A DNA stretch of 24,904 bases from Glaesserella sp041814905 (GCF_041814905.1 NZ_JBGXYA010000050.1:1-24904), one strand, 5' to 3'. Positions 14,729 through 22,956 are shown, counted from the stretch's first letter. Program-made: numbers and translations. Notes: generated by a model from the letters alone, not told the origin.

Positions 14729-16000
14729 TTACAAAGCTTTTGCCATTAGCGAAATCGGGTGTAAACAAGTTAAATTTGTTGACATATCAATCTGCCATTT
14801 ACAGGTTTCGCATTCAGAAACGACGTAATCAAACCCACCATTGTTAATAATTTCAAATAATGGGTTACCAATCGCTTGTGAAGTGTCATAGTTTTCGGAT
14901 TTAAAGCCATAGGTACCGGCAATTCCGCAACATTGAGAAGGGAGGACAACAATTTCGAGTCCCGGGATCTGTTTTAAGACTGCCAAGGTATAACGCGCCC
15001 AGCCTGCTTTTTCTACGTGGCAAGCAGTATGATATGCAATACGCAACGGCATTGGTTTAAAGTTTGGCTTTTTGCCTTGACTGAATAATTGGTAAAGATA
15101 GCGAGTAACAATATTCACCTGTGAGCGTACTTTAGTGTTGTCCATTCCTAATACATGATGATATTCATCACGTAAATTCATGGTACAACTTGAAGAAGTG
15201 CCAACAACGTCAAGTTTACGTTCAACGACTGCCTTTTCCAATTGGGCGATATTAAAGGTCGCTTGCTGTTTTGCCCGTTCCGGAAAACCGTTTACCATCA
15301 GCGGTAAACCGCAGCATTTCTCTTTTTCCAGCAACACCACCCCTATATCCATTGCATTAAACAAGTGAATTAACTCTTTACCGAGCTGCGGATTATTATA
15401 GTTGACGTAACAACCGTGATAATAAGCTACTTTATCGCGATACAACGCTTGGCGTTCCGCCTCTTTTTTTAGATACCAATGACGAAAAGAGCCGAAAGCG
15501 TATTTTGGCAAGGTTCGATGTTGGCTAACATTGAGTGTCTTTTCTAATAAGAAGCGGGTTGCTTTCAAACCGGTAATGGCATTCACAATCGGTGCAAACG
15601 GGGTATTGATTTTCCCCATAATATCCGTGTTGCTTAAAACCGCATCACGTAACTTATGGACTAACGGCTTATGTTGGCGATCAATATGACGGTTTCTGGC
15701 ACGAACAATAATGTCACCGATTTTCACATCTGACGGGCAAGCCACTTCACAACGTTTACAATTAGTACAATATTTAAGCGCCTCATCATACAACTCGGCA
15801 CTTTTGAGGCGTAAACGCTCACCATCCGGTCCGGCTTGTTTCGGACCCGGATAGTTCGGATTTTGGCGGGAAACCGGACAAACTGCAGTACAAGCCGTAC
15901 ATTTAATACAGCTTTCAAAAGATTCATCAAACCCCTGATGAACAATCGGAGATTGAGCGTTCTGTTGCGCCTGCTGAATTAATTGCTGAATATTATTCAT
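14729..16000 (-). CDS. glpC: Anaerobic glycerol-3-phosphate dehydrogenase subunit C
   Basis: The 423-residue iron-sulfur and membrane-docking subunit that passes electrons from GlpAB to the quinone pool. Two ferredoxin-type cluster motifs are complete: CIKCTACTAVCP at 31-42 and CTNCKRCEVACP at 78-89. Two CCG domains follow, with CCGLPLMVNG and CCGIAGTYG, typical of heterodisulfide-reductase-like subunits. ATG 16000 overlaps the glpB TGA as ATGA and has a GGAAG ribosome site; the frame extends six codons upstream into glpB without reason to use them. It is the last gene of glpABC. Confidence 0.96.
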   Translation of the reverse strand: MNNIQQLIQQAQQNAQSPIVHQGFDESFESCIKCTACTAVCPVSRQNPNYPGPKQAGPDGERLRLKSAELYDEALKYCTNCKRCEVACPSDVKIGDIIVRARNRHIDRQHKPLVHKLRDAVLSNTDIMGKINTPFAPIVNAITGLKATRFLLEKTLNVSQHRTLPKYAFGSFRHWYLKKEAERQALYRDKVAYYHGCYVNYNNPQLGKELIHLFNAMDIGVVLLEKEKCCGLPLMVNGFPERAKQQATFNIAQLEKAVVERKLDVVGTSSSCTMNLRDEYHHVLGMDNTKVRSQVNIVTRYLYQLFSQGKKPNFKPMPLRIAYHTACHVEKAGWARYTLAVLKQIPGLEIVVLPSQCCGIAGTYGFKSENYDTSQAIGNPLFEIINNGGFDYVVSECETCKWQIDMSTNLTCLHPISLMAKAL

Positions 16001-17289
16001 CTTACTTCCCCCCCACAAATCTCATCTGCAACCGCTAATGCAGTGATTACCGCCACACCGGAGGCGCAGCCGAGTGCTAAACTGTCAAACCCGCCAATCA
16101 CATTCCCGGCGGCGTATAAATTCGCAATAAATTGACCATCTTTACGGACTTGGCATTGATGATTAATTGCTACACCTGCCGATTGATACGGTTGAGGAGA
16201 AGCAAAACGTGTTGCCGTCCATGACAAGCGGTCGTTTTTATCGAATTTTTCGCAACCGATCACATCCGCACCAAATACCGGCTCGATAACTTGCTCAAAC
16301 TGCGCAATCAAACCATTACTGAAATAACTACCGCTTGCCAATACAAAATCTTTCGCTGAAATGGCATCTTGCGGATACAAATTCGTATAGATTCTGGTAA
16401 CTCGCCCTTCTTCTATATCCGCTTTCATGGCGCGATCGCCGTTCAACATCAAACCACCTAACTGTTCAAAACGTTGACGTAATTGTTTGTGCTGGCGGAT
16501 ACCTAATAAGGAAGGCGGCAAAGTCGGCAGCTCAAACATCGCAACCCCGACGGATTTCTTAATACTATTAAAAAAGCTTTGATCGTCTAAACCGAAGCAG
16601 GCAGGTAAGAAAATGGCAGAAGCACTGCCCGCCGCCTCTTTTATTTCTCTCACCAAATCACGAAACGCCAATTTATGTTCCAATAGTTGGGAAATGTTAA
16701 CGCTGCGGAATTCCCGTGCGTTATTGCGCAGTTGATCAAGTTGCGGAATCCGCAAATAACCGATAGTTAATTCACAATCGGCAAAAGCGGGATGTTGTAT
16801 CAAATTATCGACTAACAGCTGTGGTTGGAAATCGTGAAAACCTTCAATTCCTAATACGGCAATCCGCTTATACGGAAAACATTTGCCGTCCTCAATGGTC
16901 GGTACACTATTCGGTGACAACCAAGTGCCGCGCAACCCGCCTAAAGGAGTCACGCGCAAATGATTTTGTGCGCTTGAGCCCAGTAAATCCAGATTTAACG
17001 ATGCCGCAAGTTGTTCAAACTGTTGAGCCTTTTCAAGGGTGCGCTGTTTGCCGAGCAAACAATAAGGGTGCTGCGGTAATTCCGTTTTCAATAGTTCAAA
17101 CGATTTGCAAAATTTTTCGACTTTCTGACCGCTTGTTAAACGGTTAAGCAGATCCATTGAACCGGAAGAAAAATCCAGCGCAGCTTGCCCGTTATTGATA
17201 ATAGCACAGCGTTTGCCCTGTTGTTGAAGCGCAATCGCACAGGTTAATCCGGCAAGCCCGCCACCAATAATCACTACATCAAAATTCAT
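15997..17289 (-). CDS. glpB: Anaerobic glycerol-3-phosphate dehydrogenase subunit B
   Basis: The 430-residue flavoprotein subunit of the GlpABC complex. The N-terminal dinucleotide-binding loop is VIIGGGLAGLTCAIAL, followed by the GlpB-type FSSGSMDLL segment, and the C-terminal flavin-binding block reads LYAAGNVIGGFDSLALGCASG. ATG 17289 overlaps the last 11 bases of glpA and has a GGGGA site in glpA; the open frame continues 16 codons upstream, but those residues do not fit the family N-terminus. The gene contains two exact uptake words in opposite orientations (16224 and 17128). Confidence 0.95.
   Translation of the reverse strand: MNFDVVIIGGGLAGLTCAIALQQQGKRCAIINNGQAALDFSSGSMDLLNRLTSGQKVEKFCKSFELLKTELPQHPYCLLGKQRTLEKAQQFEQLAASLNLDLLGSSAQNHLRVTPLGGLRGTWLSPNSVPTIEDGKCFPYKRIAVLGIEGFHDFQPQLLVDNLIQHPAFADCELTIGYLRIPQLDQLRNNAREFRSVNISQLLEHKLAFRDLVREIKEAAGSASAIFLPACFGLDDQSFFNSIKKSVGVAMFELPTLPPSLLGIRQHKQLRQRFEQLGGLMLNGDRAMKADIEEGRVTRIYTNLYPQDAISAKDFVLASGSYFSNGLIAQFEQVIEPVFGADVIGCEKFDKNDRLSWTATRFASPQPYQSAGVAINHQCQVRKDGQFIANLYAAGNVIGGFDSLALGCASGVAVITALAVADEICGGEVR
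16224..16232 (+). other. DNA uptake signal sequence
   Basis: Exact ACAAGCGGT followed by C and a T-rich/A-rich tail, matching the extended Apl-type uptake signal. It lies within glpB. Confidence 0.8.
17128..17136 (-). other. DNA uptake signal sequence
   Basis: Exact word on the minus strand (ACCGCTTGT as written), with the full downstream pattern on that strand: GTCAGAAA then an AAAATTTTGCAAA tail. It lies within glpB. Confidence 0.85.
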
Positions 17290-18970
17290 TATCGTCAGTC
17301 CCCTGTTGAGCTTGTTCTTCAAGCGGTTGAACATCATTAAGCCCTAATAAACCGTAATAAATCCAACTGGTGAAATCCGCTTCACGCAATGCATCACCCC
17401 ACGCGATCGGCTCTATTCCACGCCAACGTTCTTCCATAAAAGAAGCCAGTTGTGTTGTTGATTGACGGGGAGTAGCAACGTTAAAACGAGCCATTAAACC
17501 TGCGGCTCTACAAGCGCACAGCTCCGCCTGGCAAGTTCCCATTCCGACACGGGTACGGCGACGTAAATCAACCAAATTATTCACACTCAATTCATCAACG
17601 GCATAGCGGATTTCACCAGCGGTGACGGCTTCGCATTCACAAACCAACGAACGATCCAAACGATCATTATCCAGCAAGCGAGTTGCACGGGAACCGTGGC
17701 GGTAGACCGCAGAATAACGAATGGTACTTGGTAGAGAGATAACTTTATTGTTCGTTTCCGCACGGCTTTCACTCGAACCGGGCAACGGTTTATATGCCGT
17801 TTCACAAGCAGCCGTTTTATTTAATTTTTTACAAACTAAATCCGTCGCCCATTCTGCCATAAGTCGATAGGTCATTAATTTACCGCCGGTGATGGTAATA
17901 AAGCCTTCTAAACCATCTCGTTCTTGGTGATCTAAAAGGACAATTCCGCGACTGACATTTCTGCCCGATGGATCATCGTCGGTTGCCACCAACGGACGTA
18001 CACCGGCATAGGCTCGCAGTACGCGGGTATGGCGTAAACTCGGCGCCAATTTTTCTCCCTCGCGGAAGAGAATATCTACTTCTTCGGGTGTGACAACCAT
18101 GTTGTCGATTTGATCATAAGGAATACGGCTGGAAGTGGTACCGATTACGCAAATGGTATCGCCCGGCACTAAAATATCTGCATCGGCAGGCTTACGACAA
18201 CGGTTGATGACCATTTTGTTGATACGATGCCCCATTACTAGTAATGCCCCTTTCGCCGGGAACATTTTAATTTTGAGATCGGCATATTCAGCAATTCCCT
18301 GCCCCCAAATCCCGCTGGCATTCACAACTATTGGTGCAAAAAATTGGCGCTCGATCTTATTCTTATGATCATACACTTTTACTCCAATGACCTTACCCCC
18401 TTCACGAATCAGGCCTGTAACTTCGCAATAGGTAAACACTTTAGCGCCGTTTTCGGTGGCATCAAGCATATTGGAAGCCGTTAAGCGGAAAGGATCTATA
18501 GAACCGTCCGGTACAACGACGGCCCCAAGCAAGGCTGGGTTGACCGAAGGTTCCATACGTAATGCTAATTTAGGATCTATAGCTACTGCGTCAATTCCTG
18601 AAGCGTGACAAGAATTAATGAAGTTTTTTTGGAAATCTAAATCATCTTCCGGCAGAGTGATAAATAATCCTTCGGTTTCATCAATACAGTGACGAGCGAT
18701 TTTGCGTAAAATTTTGTTTTCTTCGATACATTCTTTGGCGGATTCCTGATCTTTTACTGCGTAACGTGCGCCACTATGCAGCAATCCGTGATTTCTACCC
18801 GTTGCCCCTGTTGCAATATCGCGACGTTCCAACAAAATGCAGTCGATACCACGTAAAGCACAATCTCGAGCAATCCCTGCCCCCGTAGCTCCACCACCAA
18901 TAATAATGACATCGGTACTTTGCGGAGAAAAGTCTGCCGCATTACGATACATTTTAGGTGAAATATTCAT
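17279..18970 (-). CDS. glpA: Anaerobic glycerol-3-phosphate dehydrogenase subunit A
   Basis: The 563-residue catalytic flavoprotein that oxidises sn-glycerol-3-phosphate to dihydroxyacetone phosphate with fumarate or nitrate as final acceptors. The FAD loop is IIIGGGATGAGIARDCALRG (about 22-41), followed by the family block LLERRDIATGATGRNHGLLHSG. The C-terminal BFD-like [2Fe-2S] domain has its four Cys: CECEAV, then CQAELC (with an extra Cys in CAC). ATG 18970 is chosen because a GGGGTGG site precedes it; an 11-codon extension leads into the promoter region. Divergent from glpT and probably under CRP and GlpR control. Confidence 0.96.
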   Translation of the reverse strand: MNISPKMYRNAADFSPQSTDVIIIGGGATGAGIARDCALRGIDCILLERRDIATGATGRNHGLLHSGARYAVKDQESAKECIEENKILRKIARHCIDETEGLFITLPEDDLDFQKNFINSCHASGIDAVAIDPKLALRMEPSVNPALLGAVVVPDGSIDPFRLTASNMLDATENGAKVFTYCEVTGLIREGGKVIGVKVYDHKNKIERQFFAPIVVNASGIWGQGIAEYADLKIKMFPAKGALLVMGHRINKMVINRCRKPADADILVPGDTICVIGTTSSRIPYDQIDNMVVTPEEVDILFREGEKLAPSLRHTRVLRAYAGVRPLVATDDDPSGRNVSRGIVLLDHQERDGLEGFITITGGKLMTYRLMAEWATDLVCKKLNKTAACETAYKPLPGSSESRAETNNKVISLPSTIRYSAVYRHGSRATRLLDNDRLDRSLVCECEAVTAGEIRYAVDELSVNNLVDLRRRTRVGMGTCQAELCACRAAGLMARFNVATPRQSTTQLASFMEERWRGIEPIAWGDALREADFTSWIYYGLLGLNDVQPLEEQAQQGTDDNEF

Positions 18971-19017
18971 AACCACCCCACAAAATCTAAACATCGAAAA
19001 CAAAACAATTCATACGC

Positions 19018-19047
19018 ATTTTAGCCTTATCGAACATTTTAAAACAA
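19018..19047 (-). promoter_or_regulatory. Candidate glpA promoter
   Basis: On the minus strand, TTGTTT (19042-19047) and TAAAAT (19018-19023) are separated by 18 bases. A start near 19011 places the CRP site centred at 19082.5 at about -71.5, one of the class I activation positions. The -35 box is weak, as is normal for CRP-dependent promoters. Confidence 0.4.
19019..19038. promoter_or_regulatory. Candidate GlpR operator 1
   Basis: I compared this with the E. coli GlpR consensus as I remember it (WATKYTCGWWWWCGARMWTW). The right half CGAACATT matches fully and the left half is degenerate, 16 of 20 overall by hand. It overlaps the proposed glpA promoter. Confidence 0.4.
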
Positions 19048-19050
19048 CAA

Positions 19051-19070
19051 AATGAGCGAAAAAGAAATCA
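19051..19070. promoter_or_regulatory. Candidate GlpR operator 2
   Basis: AATGAGCGAAAAAGAAATCA matches the same remembered consensus at 16 of 20 positions. It is offset 32 bases (about three helical turns) from the first candidate, as expected for tandem operators that bind a repressor tetramer cooperatively. Confidence 0.35.
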
Positions 19071-19074
19071 AATT

Positions 19075-19090
19075 TGTGAATCAGCTCACA
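19075..19090. promoter_or_regulatory. CRP-cAMP binding site (glpA-proximal)
   Basis: TGTGA-ATCAGC-TCACA is a perfect match to the TGTGA-N6-TCACA core, with AT-rich flanks. It lies between the divergent glpA and glpT genes. Confidence 0.88.
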
Positions 19091-19124
19091 TTTTGTTTGA
19101 TTTAAAACAATTTCAGATGTTTTT

Positions 19125-19140
19125 TGTGAATTGTCTCACA
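19125..19140. promoter_or_regulatory. CRP-cAMP binding site (glpT-proximal)
   Basis: TGTGA-ATTGTC-TCACA is again a perfect core match. Its centre is exactly 50 bases from that of the other site, putting both on roughly the same face of the helix. It lies about 60 bases upstream of the likely glpT start. Confidence 0.88.
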
Positions 19141-19150
19141 AATTTAAACA

Positions 19151-19182
19151 ATAAAACTTTTCACAGCTGACAAAAGTTTTAT
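19151..19182. repeat. Inverted repeat upstream of glpT
   Basis: ATAAAACTTTT (19151-19161) pairs perfectly with AAAAGTTTTAT (19172-19182) around CACAGCTGAC. It spans the expected glpT core promoter; TATCAT at 19180-19185 is a possible -10 box, with a start near 19192. It could be an operator for a repressor or simply promoter-region symmetry. Confidence 0.5.
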
Positions 19183-19251
19183 CATTTATACGGTCGTTCA
19201 ATAATAAGAACTTGATTAACTAACACTTAAACAATTGCGTTGGAGTTTTTT

Positions 19252-20697
19252 ATGTTTGGTCCATTTAAACCTGCTCCCTATATTCAGGAGCTACCTAAAG
19301 AAAAAATTGATGCCCGCTATAACTTTTTACGTTGGCAGGTATTTGCAGGGATCTTTTTTGGTTATGCGGCTTACTATTTTGTCCGCGCCAATTTCGATTT
19401 GGCGCAAAAAGGGTTGATTGAAGCCGGTATGTACAATAAAGCGGAACTCGGTATTATCGGTACGGGTGCCGGTTTAGCGTACGGTTTGTCTAAGTTCTTC
19501 ATGGCGGCAATTTCCGACCGTTCGAATCCGAAAGTATTTTTACCGTTCGGTTTATTGTTATCCGGTTTATGTATGACCATGATGGGGCTTATGCCGTGGG
19601 CAACCTCCGGCATTGCCGTGATGTTCACCATGATATTCCTCAACGGTTGGTTCCAAGGTATGGGATGGCCGCCGTGCGGTAGAACGATGGTGCATTGGTG
19701 GTCAAAAAGTGAACGTGGTACGATAGTGTCGATTTGGAATACGGCACATAACCTTGGCGGTATGGTACCGGGTGCAATGGTGTTGTTAGCCAGTGCCGTT
19801 TATTTCAGTACTCATGGCGTTGAAGCCACAGCAAAAGATGTATGGCAACAAGCGCTTTATTATCCGGGAATTGCCGCAATGATTGCAGCAATTCCAATCT
19901 ACTTATTAATGAAAGATACACCGCAATCTTGTGGTCTTCCACCGATTGAAAAATGGAAAAACGATTATCCGGATGATTATGATGAAAAAACTTACGAAAA
20001 TAACCTGTCTACCAAAGATATTTTCGTTACCTATGTCTTGAAAAACCGTTTATTGTGGTATATCGCCATTGCCAACGTTTTTGTTTATCTAATTCGTTAT
20101 GGCGTATTGAAATGGTCTCCGGTCTATTTGGGCGAAGTTAAACACTTTAATATCAAAGGGACTGCTTGGGCATATACGATTTATGAATTGGCTGCTGTGC
20201 CGGGAACCTTACTATGCGGTTGGGTTTCGGATAAAGTATTCAAAGGTAAACGTGGTTTAACCGGTTTTATCTTTATGATCCTTACAACGGCAGCGGTTGT
20301 GGCATTATGGTTAAATCCGGCAACACCGGAAGCCGAGTTGGCGCAATATGCGGGTAAAGCCTGGTATGAAAACCCGTATCAATTAATGGATTTCATCCTA
20401 ATGACGACGATCGGCTTCTTGATCTACGGTCCGGTGATGCTTATCGGCTTACATGCGCTTGAATTGGCGCCGAAAAAAGCGGCAGGTACTTCAGCCGGCT
20501 TTACCGGATTGTTCGGTTACTTAGGTGGTACGGTTTCCGCGTCGGCAGTAGTCGGTTGGGCGGCTGAATATTACGGTTGGGACGGCGGTTTCTACGTCAT
20601 GATCACCGGCGGCGTACTGGCTGTTTTATTAATGTTCATTACCATGATTGAGGAAAGCAAACATAAAGCCAAACTTGAAGATCATTACGGCAAATAA
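19252..20697 (+). CDS. glpT: Glycerol-3-phosphate/phosphate antiporter
   Basis: A 481-residue inner-membrane MFS protein (OPA family) that imports sn-glycerol-3-phosphate in exchange for phosphate. The substrate-site arginines are present: Arg45 in YYFVRANFD, and Arg282 in VYLIRYGVLKWSP (Arg269 in E. coli). The central His is in WNTAHNLGG. The cytoplasmic loop keeps MKDTPQSCGLPPIE. ATG 19252 is chosen because TTGGAG, which the longer frame reads as a TTG start, is its ribosome site. Compared with the E. coli protein there are about a dozen extra residues between helices 5 and 6 (around YFSTHGVEATAKD). Followed by a strong terminator, then glpQ. Confidence 0.96.
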   Translation: MFGPFKPAPYIQELPKEKIDARYNFLRWQVFAGIFFGYAAYYFVRANFDLAQKGLIEAGMYNKAELGIIGTGAGLAYGLSKFFMAAISDRSNPKVFLPFGLLLSGLCMTMMGLMPWATSGIAVMFTMIFLNGWFQGMGWPPCGRTMVHWWSKSERGTIVSIWNTAHNLGGMVPGAMVLLASAVYFSTHGVEATAKDVWQQALYYPGIAAMIAAIPIYLLMKDTPQSCGLPPIEKWKNDYPDDYDEKTYENNLSTKDIFVTYVLKNRLLWYIAIANVFVYLIRYGVLKWSPVYLGEVKHFNIKGTAWAYTIYELAAVPGTLLCGWVSDKVFKGKRGLTGFIFMILTTAAVVALWLNPATPEAELAQYAGKAWYENPYQLMDFILMTTIGFLIYGPVMLIGLHALELAPKKAAGTSAGFTGLFGYLGGTVSASAVVGWAAEYYGWDGGFYVMITGGVLAVLLMFITMIEESKHKAKLEDHYGK

Positions 20698-20709
20698 ATC
20701 AGTGAACGG

Positions 20710-20739
20710 AGGGATATGAAGTAATTCATATCCCTTTTT
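20710..20739 (+). terminator. Intrinsic terminator between glpT and glpQ
   Basis: AGGGATATGAA and TTCATATCCCT form a perfect 11-bp stem with loop GTAA, followed by a T-run. It should end most glpT transcripts, so glpQ depends on partial read-through or its own promoter in 20740-20793, where I see no strong boxes. Confidence 0.93.
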
Positions 20740-20793
20740 ACATACAGTGAGTACTTTTCAAGATCTGTTTATCTCTACTTTTAGGAGCAATTT

Positions 20794-21867
20794 ATGAAAT
20801 TCAGCACATTCACATTAAGTACCCTTGCAACCACATTATTTCTATCAGCTCAAGTACAAGCCGGTTCGGATAAGTTAGTGATTGCCCACCGTGGTGCAAG
20901 CGGTTATTTACCGGAACATACTTTGGAATCTAAAGCACTTGCCTTCGGACAACACGCTGACTACTTGGAACAAGATTTAGTCATGACCAAAGATAACCGA
21001 ATTGTGGTTATTCATGACCATTTCCTTGACGGCTTAACCGATGTCGCCAAAAAATTCCCGAATCGTGCCCGTGAAGACGGTCGTTACTATGTTGTTGATT
21101 TTACTTTGGCAGAAATTCAAACCTTGGAAATGACGGAAAACTTCAAGGAAGAAAACGGTAAACAGGTTCAGGTGTATCCAAACCGTTTCCCGATGTGGAA
21201 ATCAGATTTCAAAATTCATACCTTAGAGGATGAAATTGAGTTTATTCAAGGCTTGGAAAAATCTACGGGTAAAACAATCGGACTCTACCCGGAAATTAAA
21301 GCCCCTTGGCTACATCATAAAGAAGGTAAAGACATTGCGCTGGAGACATTAAAAATTCTCAAACACTACGGTTATGACCAAAAGTCCGATCCGATTTATC
21401 TGCAAACTTTCGATTTTAACGAACTTAAGCGCATTAAAAACGAATTACTGCCGCAACTTAAAATGGATTTAAAATTAGTTCAATTGGTTGCCTATACCGA
21501 CTGGCATGAAACGGAAGAAAAAGATTCGTCCGGTAAATGGGTAAATTACAACTATGATTGGATGTTTAAAGACGGAGCCATGGCGGAAGTCGCAAAATAT
21601 GCCGACGGTGTTGGTCCGGGCTGGTATATGTTGATTGATAAAGACAAATCGACGCTAGGCAATATCGTTTATACGCCGTTGGTAAAAGAATTGGCGAAAT
21701 ATAACATGGCATTACATCCGTACACGGTGCGTAAAGATGCCTTACCGCCCTTCTTTAACGATGTAAATCAAATGTATGATGCATTATACAATCAAGCCGG
21801 AGCCACCGGAGTATTCACCGACTTTCCGGATACCGCCGTGGAGTTTTTAAAGAAAACTAAACAGTAA
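20794..21867 (+). CDS. glpQ: Periplasmic glycerophosphodiester phosphodiesterase
   Basis: A 357-residue exported enzyme that hydrolyses glycerophosphodiesters to glycerol-3-phosphate plus an alcohol, feeding GlpT. A Sec signal ends at AQVQA, cleaved before GSDKL. Catalytic and metal-binding residues of the GDPD family are visible: His32-Arg33 in VIAHRGASGYLPEHTL, Glu59 and Asp61 in YLEQDLVM, and His74 in VIHDHFLD. There is no lipobox, so this is a soluble periplasmic form like E. coli GlpQ rather than a lipoprotein like protein D of H. influenzae. An AGGAG site lies seven bases before ATG. A terminator follows at 21887. Confidence 0.95.
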   Translation: MKFSTFTLSTLATTLFLSAQVQAGSDKLVIAHRGASGYLPEHTLESKALAFGQHADYLEQDLVMTKDNRIVVIHDHFLDGLTDVAKKFPNRAREDGRYYVVDFTLAEIQTLEMTENFKEENGKQVQVYPNRFPMWKSDFKIHTLEDEIEFIQGLEKSTGKTIGLYPEIKAPWLHHKEGKDIALETLKILKHYGYDQKSDPIYLQTFDFNELKRIKNELLPQLKMDLKLVQLVAYTDWHETEEKDSSGKWVNYNYDWMFKDGAMAEVAKYADGVGPGWYMLIDKDKSTLGNIVYTPLVKELAKYNMALHPYTVRKDALPPFFNDVNQMYDALYNQAGATGVFTDFPDTAVEFLKKTKQ

Positions 21868-21886
21868 ATCTTAAATTTATATAAAG

Positions 21887-21916
21887 AAGCCCTATCGTGA
21901 TCTCACTATAGGGCTT
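21887..21916 (+). terminator. Terminator after glpQ
   Basis: AAGCCCTAT (21887-21895) pairs with ATAGGGCTT (21908-21916). An inner GTGA-TC-TCAC stem extends it past a single mismatch. A short TTTAAC follows. The remaining stretch to 22056 is AT-rich, and I see nothing else in it. Confidence 0.8.
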
Positions 21917-22056
21917 TAACTTGTTGCTCAAACTTATATATTTCCTTTTTCAAACTCCATTTGATGGATTTATTTTAAACCCGCACTCCTCATACAAATT
22001 ATTTCCGATTATAAAATTATTTTAATGACCTATTTTAGTTCATTTTAGAAAAACAA

Positions 22057-22072
22057 TGTGCGTTACTTCACA
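22057..22072. promoter_or_regulatory. CRP-cAMP binding site upstream of glpF
   Basis: TGTGC-GTTACT-TCACA matches the CRP core at 9 of 10 positions. Its centre is about 60 bases upstream of the predicted glpF start, a class I position. Confidence 0.7.
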
Positions 22073-22089
22073 AAAATGAAAAATTCCGT

Positions 22090-22117
22090 TTGCCAAAAAT
22101 GTTGCTTTGTTTATATT
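22090..22117 (+). promoter_or_regulatory. Candidate glpF promoter
   Basis: TTGCCA (22090-22095) and TATATT (22112-22117) are each one base from the sigma-70 consensus, with a 16-base spacer. A start near 22124 gives a leader of about 53 bases and fits the CRP site spacing. Confidence 0.55.
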
Positions 22118-22140
22118 TTTGCTCGAAAACTTTCGTTTTC
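22118..22140. promoter_or_regulatory. Candidate GlpR operator in the glpFK promoter
   Basis: The left half TTTGCTCGAAAAC fits the remembered GlpR consensus well and the right half is poor (15 of 20 overall). An exact GAAAAC-TTTC-GTTTTC inverted repeat lies at 22125-22140. It sits at the predicted transcription start, where a repressor would block initiation. Confidence 0.4.
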
Positions 22141-22176
22141 AGACATTTTATGCTTTTCCTGTATGAGGATTAATTT

Positions 22177-22956
22177 ATGGACAAATCACTAAAAGCAGCC
22201 TGTATTGGTGAATTTATTGGTACTGGTTTGATTATCTTTTTTGGGGCAGGCTGCGTTGCTGCTGTCGTTGTAGGCGGAGCAACAATGGGCTTGTGGGAAA
22301 TATCAATTATGTGGGGACTGGCGGTTGCTATGGCGGTGTATGCATCGGCAGGCTTATCTGGTGCGCATTTAAATCCGGCAGTAACCATTGCACTTTGGAA
22401 ATTTGCGAGTTTTGACGGCAAAAAAGTTTTACCTTATATCATTTCCCAAGTATGCGGAGCATTCTGTGCTGCTGCACTAGTTTACTTTCTTTATAGCGAT
22501 CTCTTTATTGCGACAGAGGCTGCACAAGGTATTGTCCGCGGTGAAGGTGTCGGAGTTGCAGGCGTTTTCTCGACTTATCCGAATCCGGCAATCAGTGTTG
22601 CACAGGCATTTGCTGTTGAAGTAGTGATCACAGCGGTATTAATGGCTCTCATTATGGCATTAACGGATGACGGTAATGGTATTCCGCGCGGTGCAATGGC
22701 GCCATTATTAATTGGTCTATTAATTGCGGTAATCGGCGGTTCTATGGGACCTTTAACCGGTTTTGCGATGAACCCGGCACGTGACTTCGGTCCAAAACTC
22801 TTTACGTTCCTAGCCGGTTGGGGAGACGTTGCATTTACCGGTGGACGCGATATTCCATACTTCCTCGTTCCGATTTTTGGTCCTATTGTAGGCGCATTAT
22901 TAGGCGGTTTTATCTATAAGCACCTTATCGGCAAAAATTTACCAAGTAAATCTTAA
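22177..22956 (+). CDS. glpF: Glycerol facilitator (aquaglyceroporin)
   Basis: A 259-residue inner-membrane MIP-family channel for glycerol. Both pore motifs are intact: HLNPAVT (NPA at 66-68) and MNPARD (NPA at 199-201) with the selectivity-filter Arg202. Trp46 and Phe197 occupy the places of E. coli Trp48 and Phe200, which marks a glycerol rather than a water channel. Six membrane segments plus two re-entrant half-helices are evident. A GAGG ribosome site precedes ATG. glpK follows after 35 bases without a terminator, so the two form an operon that takes up and phosphorylates glycerol. Confidence 0.97.
   Translation: MDKSLKAACIGEFIGTGLIIFFGAGCVAAVVVGGATMGLWEISIMWGLAVAMAVYASAGLSGAHLNPAVTIALWKFASFDGKKVLPYIISQVCGAFCAAALVYFLYSDLFIATEAAQGIVRGEGVGVAGVFSTYPNPAISVAQAFAVEVVITAVLMALIMALTDDGNGIPRGAMAPLLIGLLIAVIGGSMGPLTGFAMNPARDFGPKLFTFLAGWGDVAFTGGRDIPYFLVPIFGPIVGALLGGFIYKHLIGKNLPSKS

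Noticed and set aside
14629..14847. Plus-strand open frame of 72 codons near the glpC end
   Set aside because: It is antisense to the end of glpC, starts with TTG without a ribosome site and resembles no family I know.
17318..17327. Uptake word in glpA end (TCAAGCGGT)
   Set aside because: It has one mismatch and lacks the extended pattern, so it is probably chance.
20895..20903. Uptake word in glpQ (GCAAGCGGT)
   Set aside because: It encodes the conserved GASGY motif and has a mismatch, so protein constraint explains it.
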